A model generated the notes under the pieces. That model saw nothing but the letters and a program-made list of their open reading frames with translations, made no database searches and was not told the origin of the DNA. A stretch of DNA of 64,000 bases from Tubulanus polymorphus (Eukaryota; Nemertea; Palaeonemertea; Tubulaniformes; Tubulanidae): the NCBI RefSeq assembly GCF_964204645.1, contig NC_134026.1, forward strand, positions 7,885,450 through 7,949,449, read 5' to 3'. Below, piece after piece: positions 1-11,367 of the stretch. A program made the position numbers and the translations under genes. Every line of letters starts with the position of its first letter. Positions within the stretch are counted from its first letter, which is position 1.

Positions 1-1
1 G

Positions 2-268
2 TTTTCGTCTGATCAGAAAACTACAAAATCAAAACGTACAACAATAATGCTTGTAACTGTTTCACTCGCATTTGCAGTATTTACACTTCCATCCACTGTT
101 GCTGCATTGGTACCGATCTCTAAAGAAGTCAAAAATGTTCTATATAGCATATTTGCACAGTTTCAAATCTATAACTATGTGGTAAATTTTTACATATATC
201 TTTTACTGGGACGAGAGATTCGTGAATATTTCTGTATGAAAATCCGCTGTAGAAGTTCAGTCAAATAA
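2..268 (+). CDS. Class A GPCR, 3' end only (cut by window edge)
   Basis: The last 88 codons of a rhodopsin-like receptor of the array family run open from the first complete codon to a TAA stop. Visible parts are the third intracellular loop (SSDQKTTKSKRTT), TM6 with the family FTLP motif, TM7 with the NFYIYLLLG motif and helix 8 (GREIREYF), ending CRSSVK. TM1-TM5 lie left of the window, so whether the gene is intact cannot be judged. Compared with its neighbours, the outer loop between TM6 and TM7 is divergent (VPISKEVKNVLYS), which is the usual pattern of variation in the family. Confidence 0.85.
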   Translation, partial: FSSDQKTTKSKRTTIMLVTVSLAFAVFTLPSTVAALVPISKEVKNVLYSIFAQFQIYNYVVNFYIYLLLGREIREYFCMKIRCRSSVK

Positions 269-431
269 CTATTGATTTCAAGTATGTTACATTTCATATA
301 GGATATTTCACTATTGTACAACGAATATTTGTTTTAAAGCTGTTAACACAAACATTTCGATCTTCCATAAACTTGACAACAGTACTGTGTATCTGGATAT
401 AAATTGCATCAAATCACAATCGTGAAACATG

Positions 432-1055
432 ATGGATTCAATTCAGATTCAAAATCGGTCGAGGTTATAAGTTACATCATCCTCATGTTTTTGGTGAACA
501 AGTTTGGAATCTATCGTATGGCCTACTGTATCACTGGTCATTCTGCCCATATCTTGTTTTGTTTGCTCGGTACCTTCAGAAATCCAGCATTTTTCCTGAT
601 AATGATAAGTCGCAGATTCCGCAATTTATCTTGCCTAACTTTCTTATCGTTTTGTCTCTCAGTGTTTCTTTGCTCTTAACATTTGACGCCTGTTTTACAG
701 TTTGTTTTCTTCACGTTCCTATATTCATTATGAATTCACTTATCAGTGGTAAACTCGCAGTGAGCAACAGTTCGTGGTTAATAGTAGTAATATCGCTAGA
801 ACGGGCGGTAGTTTTGCTCTTCCCGTTCACATCTCGTTTGTCGCTAGATTTGCCATATTGATAATTATTGCACTCTTCTTCCAACTGTGTCGTTACATTT
901 TTCCGACAAGTTTTTCGGATCTTACTACAAATTATTAAGATTTCTTACTCCACTCGCGATAGTTCGTGGTTAAGTAGGACTGCAGAACGTGCGACAGTAA
1001 GTGCTCTTCGTGAATATTTCTGTATGAAAATCCGCCGTAGAAATTCAATTTCAGG
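432..1055 (+). pseudogene. Decayed GPCR of the array family
   Basis: Fragments of the receptor can be followed in changing frames: a start-like MDSIQIQNRS, a TM1 block (FLIMISRRFRNLS), a loop-1/TM3 block (IFIMNSLIS, SSWLIVVISLERAVV), the ICL2 block (LFPFTSRL) and the tail (REYFCMKIRRRNS). Several frameshifts and large deletions remove most of TM4-TM7. A second SSWL-like piece near 959 suggests an internal rearrangement. It cannot encode a seven-helix receptor. Confidence 0.85.
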
Positions 1056-1144
1056 TTTGGTTCATTATGCGGGTCCGCCGTAGGCTCCGCTTGTGCCGGA
1101 AGATACGTTAAGATTTTTCCAATTAATTTACGAACTCCATCTAT

Positions 1145-1320
1145 CACTACTGGACCTATGGTCTAGTAATTAGCATGCTCGGCAGGCAAGCTGGATGTCT
1201 TGGTCTGGGGTTCGATTCCTAGGGTTAGGGTTACGTGCGGGCTAGGTTAAGGGTTAGTCCTATGTTTTAGGCTGGTGAGCTCTTTTTGGAAGAAAAATTC
1301 CGTACTTGGTCAGTTTTAAA
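1145..1320 (+). repeat. tRNA-derived SINE-like sequence
   Basis: An A-box-like TGGTCTAGTAATTAGC (from about 1159) is followed about 40 bp later by a perfect-looking B box GGTTCGATTCC (1209-1219), the spacing of an internal pol III promoter. It does not fold as a complete tRNA, so I call it a SINE head rather than a tRNA gene. Its 3' end is not clear; a short GGTTAGGGTTA-type run follows. Confidence 0.5.
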
Positions 1321-1504
1321 GATTTTCTCGCATCCCCTTTGAAATATTATATAGCGGGTATTGCTGAATAGTCACCACACACATGACTGGTCACCACACT
1401 GAAACTCCTCTCAATGATCTCTGAACCCCGGTCTCTCAATGGTCTAGTATCTACCACACATCCCGTATTTCCCTATTCGAATCTAGTTTAGGATTCAACT
1501 CCAC
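1321..1504. other. Intergenic, no gene seen
   Basis: No coding signal. The motif GAATAGTCACCACAC (about 1368) recurs near 37947, so part of this stretch is a dispersed repeat. A second B-box-like ATTCGAATCTAG (about 1473) opens the upstream cassette of the next receptor. Confidence 0.4.
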
Positions 1505-1980
1505 TTGGAATAGAGGACTGCCCTTGTAATCTCCTGGGTACTGTTTTGTGTATCTACGTGGATTAATAATGAACTGATGCCATTTCTACCTGTGTGGAAT
1601 CGATAGATATTTTCTAACCCATTCAGATGTTATATTACGAAATATATCACCATTTACAATGAATTCTTGTACAACAAACATTGATATTCAATTTAGTTCA
1701 GTATTCATATTTTGCGCAATAAACTTTCACAAAGTCTGAGTAAACTGTGTTTGAATTCTGAAAATTGATTTATGTCCGCTGTTTAGAAGCTTACAAATGA
1801 ATTGTAACTGTAAAAAGACGTTAATGATTTCTTTATGTCGGAGTTAGATTAATTTTTCAGTACACGAAAAGAAACGGTCAATTCCAGTCATTCTCTGACA
1901 CTCTCAGGGAGTCAGCTTGGTGACCTCAGACACTCAGTAGGTTACAGTCTCGGGACGCTCTGAAACGATCCTCGTGAATC
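1505..1980 (+). promoter_or_regulatory. Upstream cassette of receptor 1981
   Basis: This has the order seen before most receptors: a CTGCCCTTG...CTCCTGG block, AATAATGAACTGATGCC, a TTTCCATTTACAATGAATTCTT-type AT-rich block, then TTAGATTAATTTTTCAG, and near 1885-1965 degenerate copies of the CTCTCAGACAGTCAG repeat just before the start codon. Promoter function is inferred from conservation of this order across paralogues, not from data. Confidence 0.55.
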
Positions 1981-2934
1981 ATGAATTCAACTCAGATGAA
2001 TATCGGTCGATCGTATGGCAGTAACATTCTCATCATGTATGTGGTGAACAAAACTGGGATCTACCGTACTGTGTCATTGGTCATTCTGCCTATAGTGGGT
2101 CTCATAGGAGCCTTCGGAAATTCAGCTACTTTCCTAATAATGATAAGTCGCAGGTTCCACAGTTTATCTTACGCTAACTATCTTGTTATCTTGTCAGTCA
2201 GCGATCTTTCAATCTGTTTCAATTTTACACTGATGCCTGTTTTACAGTTTGTTCTCTTCCACGTTAAAAATGGTCCTATATTCATCATAAATTCGGTGAT
2301 CAGTTGTCAAATCTATGAATTTATAATGGCACTTGCCGGCTGTTATAGTTCATGGTTAATAGTAGCAATATCTCTAGAACGTGCGGCAGTTGTGCTCTTC
2401 CCGTTCACATCTCGTTTGATATGTACACCGAGATTCGCTAGATATGTTATATTGATAATTACTGCAGTGAATATACTGTTTATATATCTCACACCTGTTA
2501 TGTCGTTACATTTTACTGACCATCAGTTCTTTGGATGTTACTATAAATTATTTGACCAAATAACGTATTTTGAGATATTTGTCATCTACGTTTTCGTTTT
2601 GCCTTTATCTCTGATTCTAACATCAAATACTGTTATAATATTTCAGTTATTCAAAGGTTCAAAAATGGTTTCATCTGATCGGAAAACTACAAAATCGAAA
2701 CGTACAACGATAATGCTTGTAACAGTTTCACTCTCATTTACAATATTTACACTTCCAAATACTATAACTACATATTTACCAATCCCACCGGAAAAGAAAG
2801 AATTCCTTTATGACATTTATAATCAATTTCAAGTTTGTAATTATGCAACTAATTTTTACACATACCTTTTACTTGGACGAGAAATTCGTGAATATTTCTG
2901 TAAGAAAATCCGCTGTAGAAATTCAGTTAGATAA
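1981..2934 (+). CDS. Rhodopsin-like orphan GPCR (array copy)
   Basis: An intact single-exon seven-helix receptor of 317 residues. N-terminal sequons NST and NKT; TM1 with GAFGN (conserved Asn 1.50), TM2 with SVSD (Asp 2.50), Cys before TM3 (ISCQ) and Cys in loop 2 (FFGCYY) for the usual disulphide, LERAA in place of DRY, Pro in TM5, KSKR at the base of TM6, FTLP in place of CWxP, and NFYTYLLLG in place of NPxxY, then helix 8 GREIREYF. Loop 2 is one residue longer than most copies (TDHQFFGC). ICL3 has SSDRKTT where others have SSDQKTT. The start is the ATG of the family-wide ATGAATTCAACTCAGATG. Ligand unknown; the tail resembles peptide receptors of the FMRFamide type, but that is only a guess. 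Confidence 0.93.
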   Translation: MNSTQMNIGRSYGSNILIMYVVNKTGIYRTVSLVILPIVGLIGAFGNSATFLIMISRRFHSLSYANYLVILSVSDLSICFNFTLMPVLQFVLFHVKNGPIFIINSVISCQIYEFIMALAGCYSSWLIVAISLERAAVVLFPFTSRLICTPRFARYVILIITAVNILFIYLTPVMSLHFTDHQFFGCYYKLFDQITYFEIFVIYVFVLPLSLILTSNTVIIFQLFKGSKMVSSDRKTTKSKRTTIMLVTVSLSFTIFTLPNTITTYLPIPPEKKEFLYDIYNQFQVCNYATNFYTYLLLGREIREYFCKKIRCRNSVR

Positions 2935-3427
2935 CCATTGACTACAAATTTCGATTCACTTCATTAGAACTGTTATTGTGGACTGGTGAAATGTTCAGTT
3001 TATAATTACATTTTCTCTTGTCAAAATTCGTGAAAAAGCAATTCGTAAATATTTCTGTAATTACTATTATAGATTGAAATATGATTAGACAATTTTATGA
3101 TTTTAATCAATTCCGTCCAGTAATTTAGAAGTATTGCTTCAGAATTATAGAAGTCATGAACACAGACACATGTACGGGTATATTAGAATAAATGGTCGCT
3201 ATACGGATGGTTTTAACACAATGAGATAATATATTACCGATACGCACTTACACACGGACACAGAATCGATCAAATCAACGTCCACATGCAAAGAATATTG
3301 AAATAATAAGATTTTGATACCGATATTATTTAGATGCTCATTATCCAAGTCTAAGATGAAAACAACGTCGACTGGTGAACTAACTGACATCGTGCACTGA
3401 CTCTCACCCAGATTCATGCATAAACCT
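2935..3427. other. Intergenic, nothing recognised
   Basis: AT-rich, no convincing coding or repeat structure, apart from a short ATTCGTAAATATTTCTGTAA (about 3041) that looks like a stray copy of the receptor tail. Confidence 0.4.
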
Positions 3428-3829
3428 GCTTTTCGGATGTTACTATGAATTAACTGACCAAATAACATATTTCACCATAAGCGTCATTTACGTTAACATT
3501 CTACCTTTATCTTTGATTGTAATGTCGAATTCTGTTATAATAATTCAGTTGTTCAGAGGTTCAAAAATGTTTTCGTCTTATCAGATATCTACAAAATCAA
3601 AACGTACATTAATAATGCTTGTAACAGTTTCACTCACATTTGCAATATTCACACTCCCATCCACTATTATTGTATTTTGACATATCTCACCGGAATACAG
3701 AGCTTTTTTATATGACATCATAGCACAATTTCATCTTTGTAACTTTGTGGTAAATTTCTACATATATCTTTTACTGGGGCGAGAAATTCGTGTATATTTC
3801 TGTAAAAAAATCTCCTGTAGAAATTGAGG
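3428..3829 (+). pseudogene. 3' half of a GPCR with an internal stop
   Basis: Begins abruptly in loop 2 (FGCYYELTDQITYF) and runs through TM5, ICL3 (KMFSSYQ), TM6, TM7 and CKKISCRN. A TGA interrupts the TM6-TM7 loop (at about 3678) where the neighbour at 5641 reads on, and the helix 8 motif has EIRVYF instead of EIREYF. It shares KMFSSYQ, AFLYDI and the short CKKISCRN tail with the receptor at 5641, so it is a partial duplicate of that gene or its ancestor. No 5' half precedes it. Confidence 0.9.
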
Positions 3830-5359
3830 CTAATAACGAATGAAGTTTGATTCACATCTTTCAAATTTAGTACAACTGTTGACTGGTTACAGTGACATTC
3901 CGTGAATTACATCTTATTGTTGATTTGTACAACTGCATACGATATAAGTTTCACCCAATTAAAATCACCTTTCCACAAATCATTGGATTTTTAGTTGCTA
4001 ATTTTTCTACACAACACGCACAAATACAAATACAGATAGACAAACAAACTATCGCTAAAATTTCCTTCAGTTATCATTAAATTATCCGGTAAGTGAGATG
4101 CTTGTCCAACTCATCGAACCCCTGGTCAGTTGTGATGTTCCTGTTTAGATATAGTAATTCATTATAAAATCATCATTCTGACGTCACTTAGAACGGATTG
4201 AAATTGTGCAATTATTTTCCAAACTGTTCACATCTTACACATTTGATATTTGACATTTACAATGAATTCTTGTACAACGAATATATACAGTTACATTTAG
4301 ATTTTGCACAGTGATGACCTTTCTAAACCAGTCTATTGGGTGTTACTATACATGAATTACGGTCACGACCTCGACTTGTCGCGAGGAAAAGAAACAAAAA
4401 AAATTTACAGGGGGAGGGGGGTCAAAGCAAAATGTACGTACTTTTCTGAGGGGCCCTCTTAAAAAAAGAACGTATATACTTAACGAGAGATATCGAGAGA
4501 CAAGAGATATCAGAAATTATGTCATACCCCAGTGATACAAAATACTGAATCCTTATATCATCGTCGCTATTAAATTTTAGCGACTATCTCGGGATTTTTC
4601 AATTAATGGTAGGTCAACAACTTAAGCATAATATCATGCAATTCGTTGGTTGATGGGGGGCGCTTTCAAAATGAACGTACGGGTGGTGTGGTCAATAAAT
4701 AAGTATTAAGATCGAACAAGGGGAGGGGCCCTAAAAACCGCTGGGGCAAAATTTTCCATTTACCACAGACAGGTCAGACTGGGTCGGGCAGGTGTGGGGT
4801 AAGTTCCAAGAACCCTGAACATTTCAAGCATTTAGATTCATTTCCCATGTTTCCCGGCCAATTAAAGTGAATGTATTTCGTAAGCAAAAAAAAATTACAG
4901 CCTCAGGATTCGGGATTGATCACAACCAACATACCCGTGCGCTCAACGAGAAAGCCGTCCACTGGACGGGTATTCAGCTAGTATGAGATGGGGATAATTT
5001 AAACTTTGAATACCATGAATATCAATATGAAACCAAAAAAAGTTTTAGTCGTTCTCTTGCTTGAATTTAGCGTGTAGCCCATCTATTATATCATCATCAG
5101 CGCCATTTGCGTTGTCAGATGAACTATGCGATGTGAAAATTCTACAAGTTTACACTTTTCAATCATTCATCTTTCAACAATCTATCACTTATTACAGAAA
5201 ACATATACAGATTGCTGAAATATTAAACGCTATCATAAATGCTGAATTTTACTTGGATTCTTCTGGCTTGATCTGATTCGGAAAGTACATCAAAACGAAT
5301 GATAGTACAGCATGTAGGAATTCATTGTGATATCATTCTGTTAGATAACGAATTGAACT
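3830..5359. other. Long intergenic stretch, no gene
   Basis: No credible coding exon. A G-rich run (AGGGGGAGGGGGG) lies near 4410. Around 4265-4340 there is a partial receptor-cassette motif (TTTACAATGAATTCTTGTACA) with no receptor behind it. At 4905-4985 a sequence with inverse tRNA-like features (ACCCGTGCGCTCAACGAGAA) next to an A run may be a SINE on the minus strand; this is weak. Confidence 0.35.
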
Positions 5360-5640
5360 TGTGGAAGCATTTCCCAACCGGTTCAGATGTTTTACTATAC
5401 GATATTTCACCATTTACAATCAACTCTTATACAACGAATATTGATATCTTATTTAGTTACACAATAATATTGTTTCAAATATTTGAATGAATTATGTTAT
5501 ATCAGAAACCATTTATTGTGTTAGATTTCTGCGAAATAATTTCTATTCACTGTTAACAAATACATTGGGAGCTTCCATAGATAAGACATCATGAACTCTG
5601 TAATATGGATTCAAATTGGATGAAATCACATTCGCGAAAC
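5360..5640 (+). promoter_or_regulatory. Upstream cassette of receptor 5641 (without 19-bp repeats)
   Basis: The AT-rich block is present (TTCAGATGTTTTACTATA, TTCACCATTTACAAT, ACAACGAATATTGATAT), but the TATA/TTAATTTTCC part and the CTCTCAGACAGTCAG repeats found before most other receptors are missing. Two extra in-frame ATGs (5605 and 5623) precede the family start; I prefer 5641 because ATGAATTCGACTGCGG matches the family start. Confidence 0.45.
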
Positions 5641-6582
5641 ATGAATTCGACTGCGGTGCCTATTGGTAGACCTTATAACAGTTACATCGTTCTCATGTCT
5701 GTGGTGAACAGGTCTGGAATTTACCGTACTGTGTCACTGGTCATGCTTCCTGTTTTGTTCATGTTTGGAGCCTTTGGAAATTCAGCTACTTTCCTGATAA
5801 TGATAAGTCGCAGATTCCGCAATCTGTCTTACGCTAACTATCTTGTCATTTTGTCTATTACTGATTTTATGTACTGCATCTGTTTAACACTGATGCCTGT
5901 TTTACAGTTTGTTCTATTGCATGTTAAAGGTGGTCCAATATTCATGATGAATTCACTGATCAGTTGTCGAATATATGGATTTACGATGGCGTTTGCAGTC
6001 TGCACTAGTTCGTGGTTAATAGTAGCTATATCTCTAGAACGTGCGGCAGTTGTGCTCTTCCCGTTCACATCTCGTTTGATATGTACACCGAGATTTGCTA
6101 GATTTACTATATTGATAATTATTGCGGTGAATGCACTAGTTATGTATCTAACACCTATATTGTCGTTACATCTTACTGACCAGCTTTTCGGATGTTACTA
6201 TGAATTGACTGACCAAATTACATATTTCACCATAAGCGTCATTTACGTTAACATTCTACCATTATCTTTGATTCTAATAACGAATTCTGTTATAATTATT
6301 CAATTGTTCAGAGGTTCAAAAATGTTTTCGTCTTATCAGAAATCTACAAAATCAAAACGTACAATAATAATGCTCGTAACAGTTTCACTCACATTTGCGA
6401 TGTTCACACTCCCAACCACTATTATTGTATTTTTACATATCTCACCAGAATACAGAGCTTTTTTATATGACATTTTAGCACAATTTCATCTTTGTAACTT
6501 TGTGGTAAATTTCTACATATATCTTTTACTGGGGCGAGAAATTCGTGAATATTTCTGTAAAAAGATCTCTTGTAGAAATTGA
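5641..6582 (+). CDS. Rhodopsin-like orphan GPCR (array copy)
   Basis: An intact receptor of 313 residues from the family-type start; an upstream in-frame ATG would give 325. GAFGN in TM1, SITD in TM2 (Asp 2.50), ISCR before TM3, LERAA, FTLP and NFYIYLLLG are all present. Distinct marks are a loop 2 one residue shorter (LTDQLFGCYYEL), ICL3 KMFSSYQKST instead of KMVSSDQKTT, and a short tail CKKISCRN. Its closest relative in the window is the half gene at 3428-3829. Its upstream region is the most divergent of the intact copies, which suggests different regulation (inference). Confidence 0.93.
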   Translation: MNSTAVPIGRPYNSYIVLMSVVNRSGIYRTVSLVMLPVLFMFGAFGNSATFLIMISRRFRNLSYANYLVILSITDFMYCICLTLMPVLQFVLLHVKGGPIFMMNSLISCRIYGFTMAFAVCTSSWLIVAISLERAAVVLFPFTSRLICTPRFARFTILIIIAVNALVMYLTPILSLHLTDQLFGCYYELTDQITYFTISVIYVNILPLSLILITNSVIIIQLFRGSKMFSSYQKSTKSKRTIIMLVTVSLTFAMFTLPTTIIVFLHISPEYRAFLYDILAQFHLCNFVVNFYIYLLLGREIREYFCKKISCRN

Positions 6583-8049
6583 GGCATATAACGAATGTTT
6601 GTGTGATAATATGACGGTTTGTAGGTGTGCCACCAATAAATCCTAGAATGTCATGTATTTCACAATTTTCTAGACTGATTTCCTTAACCACCAAAGTGTT
6701 TATAAATTTATACGGTTATAAAATTCTAATGGTAAACAGGTTGTGCTAAACGCCAAAACGAAAAAAAAATTCTCTGAAATTCCGTTTTGGCGTCAATGTA
6801 TGATTTTGTAATGGCGCTTGCATTTGCGAATAGTTCGTGATTGAGCAATATTTCTAGAACGTGCGGTGTATATTATCATACATTGATTAACAAAATAACA
6901 TATTCTCAATTTGCGATATACGTCGTGGAGACAGGGGCACATTGATCATACGTTCACATTGAGACGCCATTGATAGAAAGAACCACTGCGGTAAAACAAT
7001 TTGTTCACACATTTTGTAGATCTGTAAGGAAGCTTGATTTTTTTAAAAATAATTTTCCGCAAAAGCAAATGAACAGGACCAAAAAAAATTTTGATTTTTC
7101 GAATTTCTGATTTTCGAGTGTAATATTCGAACGGACTATAATAATTCTATATTCGCTATGTGTTAAATTATCTGAATTACGTATATAACTAAAAGACATA
7201 GTAGTTCACTCCAAATACAGGACCATTTCGAAATCTTATTTACCAATTTTCCAAGATAGGCTCATGAAATTCACAGGAAAAGCTTGCGGGGCACTTCGAG
7301 ACACACCTTCCGGGGCACATTGAACCTATTTCTCAATGTGCGCCGCGTATTTTTCAGTAGTTACCAAATGCTTTCAAATAACCCTCCAGGGCCCAAAAAC
7401 GATTACGGCCTAAAACGATTTAAGATAAACTGAATTAATGAAGAAATTCAATCGATTTATGAGTTAAACCTTTTTGTGAAACTGGGCCCAGGACATGGTT
7501 CCCACCTACACTCTGAACGTTGTAAAGATGAGCATGGTTAACTGTTGTAAAACAGATGGTTAACTTATGAAAAGAGCAATAGTTTTGTTTGTTTTCAAAG
7601 CAGCAGTGTGAATGCTACATTAAGTCTCATTTTGAGTTTGTAATTCTATTGATTCATGAAAACGTTCTGATAAATTGTTTTGTCAAAATTGGTGACTACT
7701 GTGATACTTTGGTCATGTATCATTCTTCCCGTTGGGTGTCTGAAGTTACCTCGGAAGCGGGATAATTTGAGCCACAATTTTACGTATTTTCAAAATTTTC
7801 TATTTTTTCCACATTTTCTATGGAAGCGTCCTGGGGACATCATTTAGGAATGATAAAAATCTTATTCTTAGTTGACATAATAAAATAATGAATATAAAAT
7901 TGTCGTGATTTGTGAACTGCGGTGAATACCGACCGAATAACGCCGTGTAACTCTACACACGCACTATAATGCCGTCTACTGGACTAGCGACAAAAATGCC
8001 TCAACCTGCATTACTATTACTGCCCGGGTCCCCCTTGATACGCGTATAT
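6583..8049. other. Intergenic with a tiny receptor relic
   Basis: Mostly featureless. A short inverted repeat (ACGCCAAAACG at about 6750, CGTTTTGGCGT at about 6783) is followed by a receptor relic (listed separately). Near 7300 and 7330 two short similar motifs about 'gggcacattgaacc' and 'ctcaatgtgcgcc' occur. Nothing else is supported. Confidence 0.4.
6795..6925 (+). pseudogene. Relic of GPCR TM3 and loop 2
   Basis: TATGATTTTGTAATGGCGCT, then a TM3-like segment with TCGTGATTGAGCAATATTTC (stop where others read SSWLIVAIS) and CTAGAACGTGCGG, then directly a loop 2/TM5 piece (TTGATTAACAAAATAACATA). TM4 is deleted. A heavily decayed copy. Confidence 0.7.
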
Positions 8050-8287
8050 TCTACAATTATCTTTGATTCTAATATCAAAATCGGTAACAATTATTTCAGT
8101 TATTCAGTGGTTCAAATTTGTTTTCATCTGATCAGGAAACTACAACATCAAATCGTACAACAATAATGCTTGTAACAGTTTCACTCGCATTTGCAACATT
8201 CACACTCCCAACCACTATCATTACATTTTTACCAATCTCACCAGAAAAGAGGGAATTTCTATATGATGTTTTCACTCAATTTCAAAT

Positions 8288-8288
<1 letters not shown>
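8050..8288 (+). pseudogene. GPCR TM5-TM6 fragment, interrupted by a microsatellite
   Basis: Sequence for the end of TM5, ICL3 (SSDQETTTSNRTT) and TM6 (MLVTVSLAFATFTLPTT) through to FLYDVFTQFQ is recognisable, then the reading runs into the compound repeat exactly where TM7 should follow. TM7 and the tail are absent beyond the repeat. Substitutions in ICL3 (KSKR changed to TSNR) also argue that it is dead. Confidence 0.85.
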
Positions 8289-8984
<696 letters not shown>

Positions 8985-9027
8985 CTGGATTTTAATAAAT
9001 GGGAACACGTGTATGGATAGATCAGAG

Positions 9028-9378
9028 AGCTGCCCTTGAGAACTCCTGGCTACTGTTCTGTCGTTCTATGTATTCATGTGTGGTTGAATAATGAACTGAT
9101 GCTATTTGGACCGGTGTTTTCCCTGTTTAGAACTGATAACATTTTCAAAACCGTTCAGATGTTTTACTAAAATCGATTTCCCATTTTACAGTGAATACTT
9201 ACGTGTAAAATGAATAGTTATGTTTAATTCTACATTTATATTTCACACCATTAGAGACTTTCACAAATCTTATTAGATTGTGTCAGATGATTGATTTTCT
9301 GTTCACTGTTCACAATAAAATCTTCTGTAGACACACCCAGATGGTCAATACAGTCAGCAAACTCTCAGAGAGTCAGAA
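9028..9378 (+). promoter_or_regulatory. Upstream cassette of receptor 9557
   Basis: CTGCCCTTGAGAACTCCTGG (about 9032), AATAATGAACTGATGC, the TTCAGATGTTTTACTA block and one CAGTCAGCAAACTCTCAGAG-type repeat copy at 9340-9375. The TATA-proximal part is replaced by sequence containing an inverted repeat (9379-9535), so this promoter differs from its neighbours. Confidence 0.5.
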
Positions 9379-9535
9379 CAATGCGAATTTTATCGCAGCG
9401 AATATTTTCGCACAGTGTGTCCCGTGAGATGCGAATTTCGCCGCGAACCACTCGAAATCGAACCAGTCAATGACGAGCAACAACAACAACAATTTCGAAA
9501 TTCGCCGCGAATAAATTCGCAGTGAAAATCGCAAT
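9379..9535. mobile_element. Imperfect inverted-repeat insertion before a receptor start
   Basis: ATGCGAATTTTATCGCAGCG at the left and CGCAGTGAAAATCGCAAT at the right form imperfect complementary arms of about 33 bp, rich in TTCGC motifs, with a (CAA)n stretch between. It sits between the repeat part of the cassette and the start codon at 9557, so it would lie in the 5' leader. Its transposon family is not recognised. Confidence 0.5.
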
Positions 9536-9556
9536 GTGTGTTCAGGGATCTGCATC

Positions 9557-10507
9557 ATGAATTCAACTCAGATGCAAATCGGTCGAACTTTCATAAGTTA
9601 CATCGTTCTCATGTCCGTGGGGAACAGGTCTGGAATCTACCTCACTGTATCGTTGGTCATTCTGCCTATCGCGTTCGTGTTTGGCGCGTTTGGAAATTCA
9701 GCTACTTTCCTGATAATGATAAGTCGCAGATTCCGCAGTTTATCTTACGCTAACTATCTTATTATTTTGTCTCTCTGTGATTCCATGTACTGCATCACCG
9801 TAACACTGATGCCTGTTTTACAGTTTGTTCTTTTGCGCGTCAAAGGTAATCCTATATTCATCATGAATTCACAGATCAGTTGTCAAATATATGAATTTGT
9901 AATGGCACTTGCATGCTGCAATAGTGCGTGGTTAATAGTAGCAATATCTCTAGAACGTGCGGCAGTTGTGCTGTTCCCCTTCACATCTCGTTTGATATGT
10001 ACACCGAGATTTGCTAGATTTGCAATATTGATAATCACGGCAATGAATGCACTGGTTCTATATCTTCTACCTACTATTTCAATATACTTTAAGGATCCAT
10101 CGTTCGGATGTTACTTCGAATTAATTGATCAAATTACATATTTTTCCATATTTGTCATCTATGGGTATAGCTTTCCGTTATCTTTGATAATAATATCAAA
10201 TTCTGTTATAATAATTCAGTTATTTAGAGGCTCAAAATTAGTTCGGTCTGATCAGAAAACTACAAAATCAAAACGTACAACAATAATGCTTGTAACAGTT
10301 TCACTTGCATTTGCGATGTTTACACTTCCAAACACTATTACTACATTTTTACCAGTCGCACCAGAACAGAGAGATTTTTTATATGATGTTTTCTTTAACT
10401 TTTACGTTTGTAACTATGCGGTAAATTTCTACATATATCTTTTACTGGGACGAGAAATTCGTGAATATTTCTGTATGAAAATCCGCTGTAGAAATTCAGA
10501 CAAATAA
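9557..10507 (+). CDS. Rhodopsin-like orphan GPCR (array copy)
   Basis: An intact receptor of 316 residues. I choose the ATG of ATGAATTCAACTCAGATG; an in-frame ATG seven codons upstream lies in the inserted sequence. All family landmarks are present: NST and NRS sequons, GAFGN, SLCD (Asp 2.50), ISCQ and SFGCYF cysteines, LERAA, FTLP and NFYIYLLLG. Distinct residues are KLVRSDQK in ICL3 (others KMVSSDQK), an aromatic TM5 start (YGYSFPLSLI), and KDPSFGC in loop 2, shared with the copies at 17274, 52775 and 59447. Confidence 0.93.
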   Translation: MNSTQMQIGRTFISYIVLMSVGNRSGIYLTVSLVILPIAFVFGAFGNSATFLIMISRRFRSLSYANYLIILSLCDSMYCITVTLMPVLQFVLLRVKGNPIFIMNSQISCQIYEFVMALACCNSAWLIVAISLERAAVVLFPFTSRLICTPRFARFAILIITAMNALVLYLLPTISIYFKDPSFGCYFELIDQITYFSIFVIYGYSFPLSLIIISNSVIIIQLFRGSKLVRSDQKTTKSKRTTIMLVTVSLAFAMFTLPNTITTFLPVAPEQRDFLYDVFFNFYVCNYAVNFYIYLLLGREIREYFCMKIRCRNSDK

Positions 10508-11367
10508 CATTTATTTCAAGTGTGATTCACGTAGACAACTTTAAAAGCGTCTAAAATAGGATGATTGTCCCTTTAATCTTTTGGTTTATTGATTTAGTTT
10601 GTTCCATTACTTATAAACCTTCACTCCTGGATTGAAGCACTGATATTCTTGCATACAAGAAAGATATTTTTCTAGGCTGTAAAGGGCCTGGTGGGTTGGT
10701 TTTGTTCCAAAGCGCAAATAAGATATAGAACCAACGCGTGGGTGCAAGACGTTTATGGTTAAGTTCATTTATTTCACAGAAAGGAACATATAATACTATA
10801 TACAATTGCAGGCCGGAGAAATGTGCTAGACATCAATTACGTAGATAGATACTTTATTACATAACTTTGGGATTTGACAAGTTCTTCAAAACTGGCCCCT
10901 CAATGAGGGAGTACACCTGCTCTTTTCATATTTGGCAAGTCCTTCAAAATTGGCCTGCGGATCCACCCCACAAAACATCTTATGGACATCTTCATCGCCA
11001 AGAGGTGCTTCAAAAAAATAATTTTCGGTGAAAATCTCTTATGGAATTATCTATGATTGGAACTTAAAGAATCAAAAGTATATTCTTAGGAAGCACTAAT
11101 AGGAGACAGTAATTCGGGTTATAAAATCTCCCCCTCATGTTATTATCTAAATCAACAGCCTGAATGTTGCTCAAACTGTCGAAATCCATCTAAAACAAGG
11201 AAATTTGATAAAAAAGCATAATAATAATAACAATAATAATTATCTTTAGTCTTCATAGAAATTGAAACAATTCATTTAACATAATATGCATGCATAGATA
11301 TAAAAACAAGTATGAATATAGCTGCAAAGCAGCGATAACGGGTTTTCTGCACAGTCTTAGAATCCTG
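10508..11367. other. Intergenic with repeat ends and an EIF3H-like scrap
   Basis: Contains TTCATTTATTTCACAGAAAG (about 10763), a motif found again near 35890 and typical of a SINE or LINE end, a TAATAATAA run near 11220, and a short minus-strand match to the last EIF3H exon (separate entry). No functional gene seen. Confidence 0.45.
10965..11012 (-). pseudogene. EIF3H last-exon-like fragment
   Basis: Read on the minus strand, this gives [13 protein letters not shown], almost identical to [13 protein letters not shown] in the last exon of the EIF3H gene at 21959-27304, and the DNA is close to identical over roughly 38 bp. The flanks do not continue into clear EIF3H sequence on either side. 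It could be a short templated insertion or the last readable part of an old copy. Coincidence is unlikely at this length. Confidence 0.6.

Noticed and set aside
5838-6068. Minus-strand open frames antisense to receptors (also 31407-31610, 44357-44563)
   Set aside because: They mirror the conserved receptor coding blocks and recur because the plus-strand sequence is conserved.
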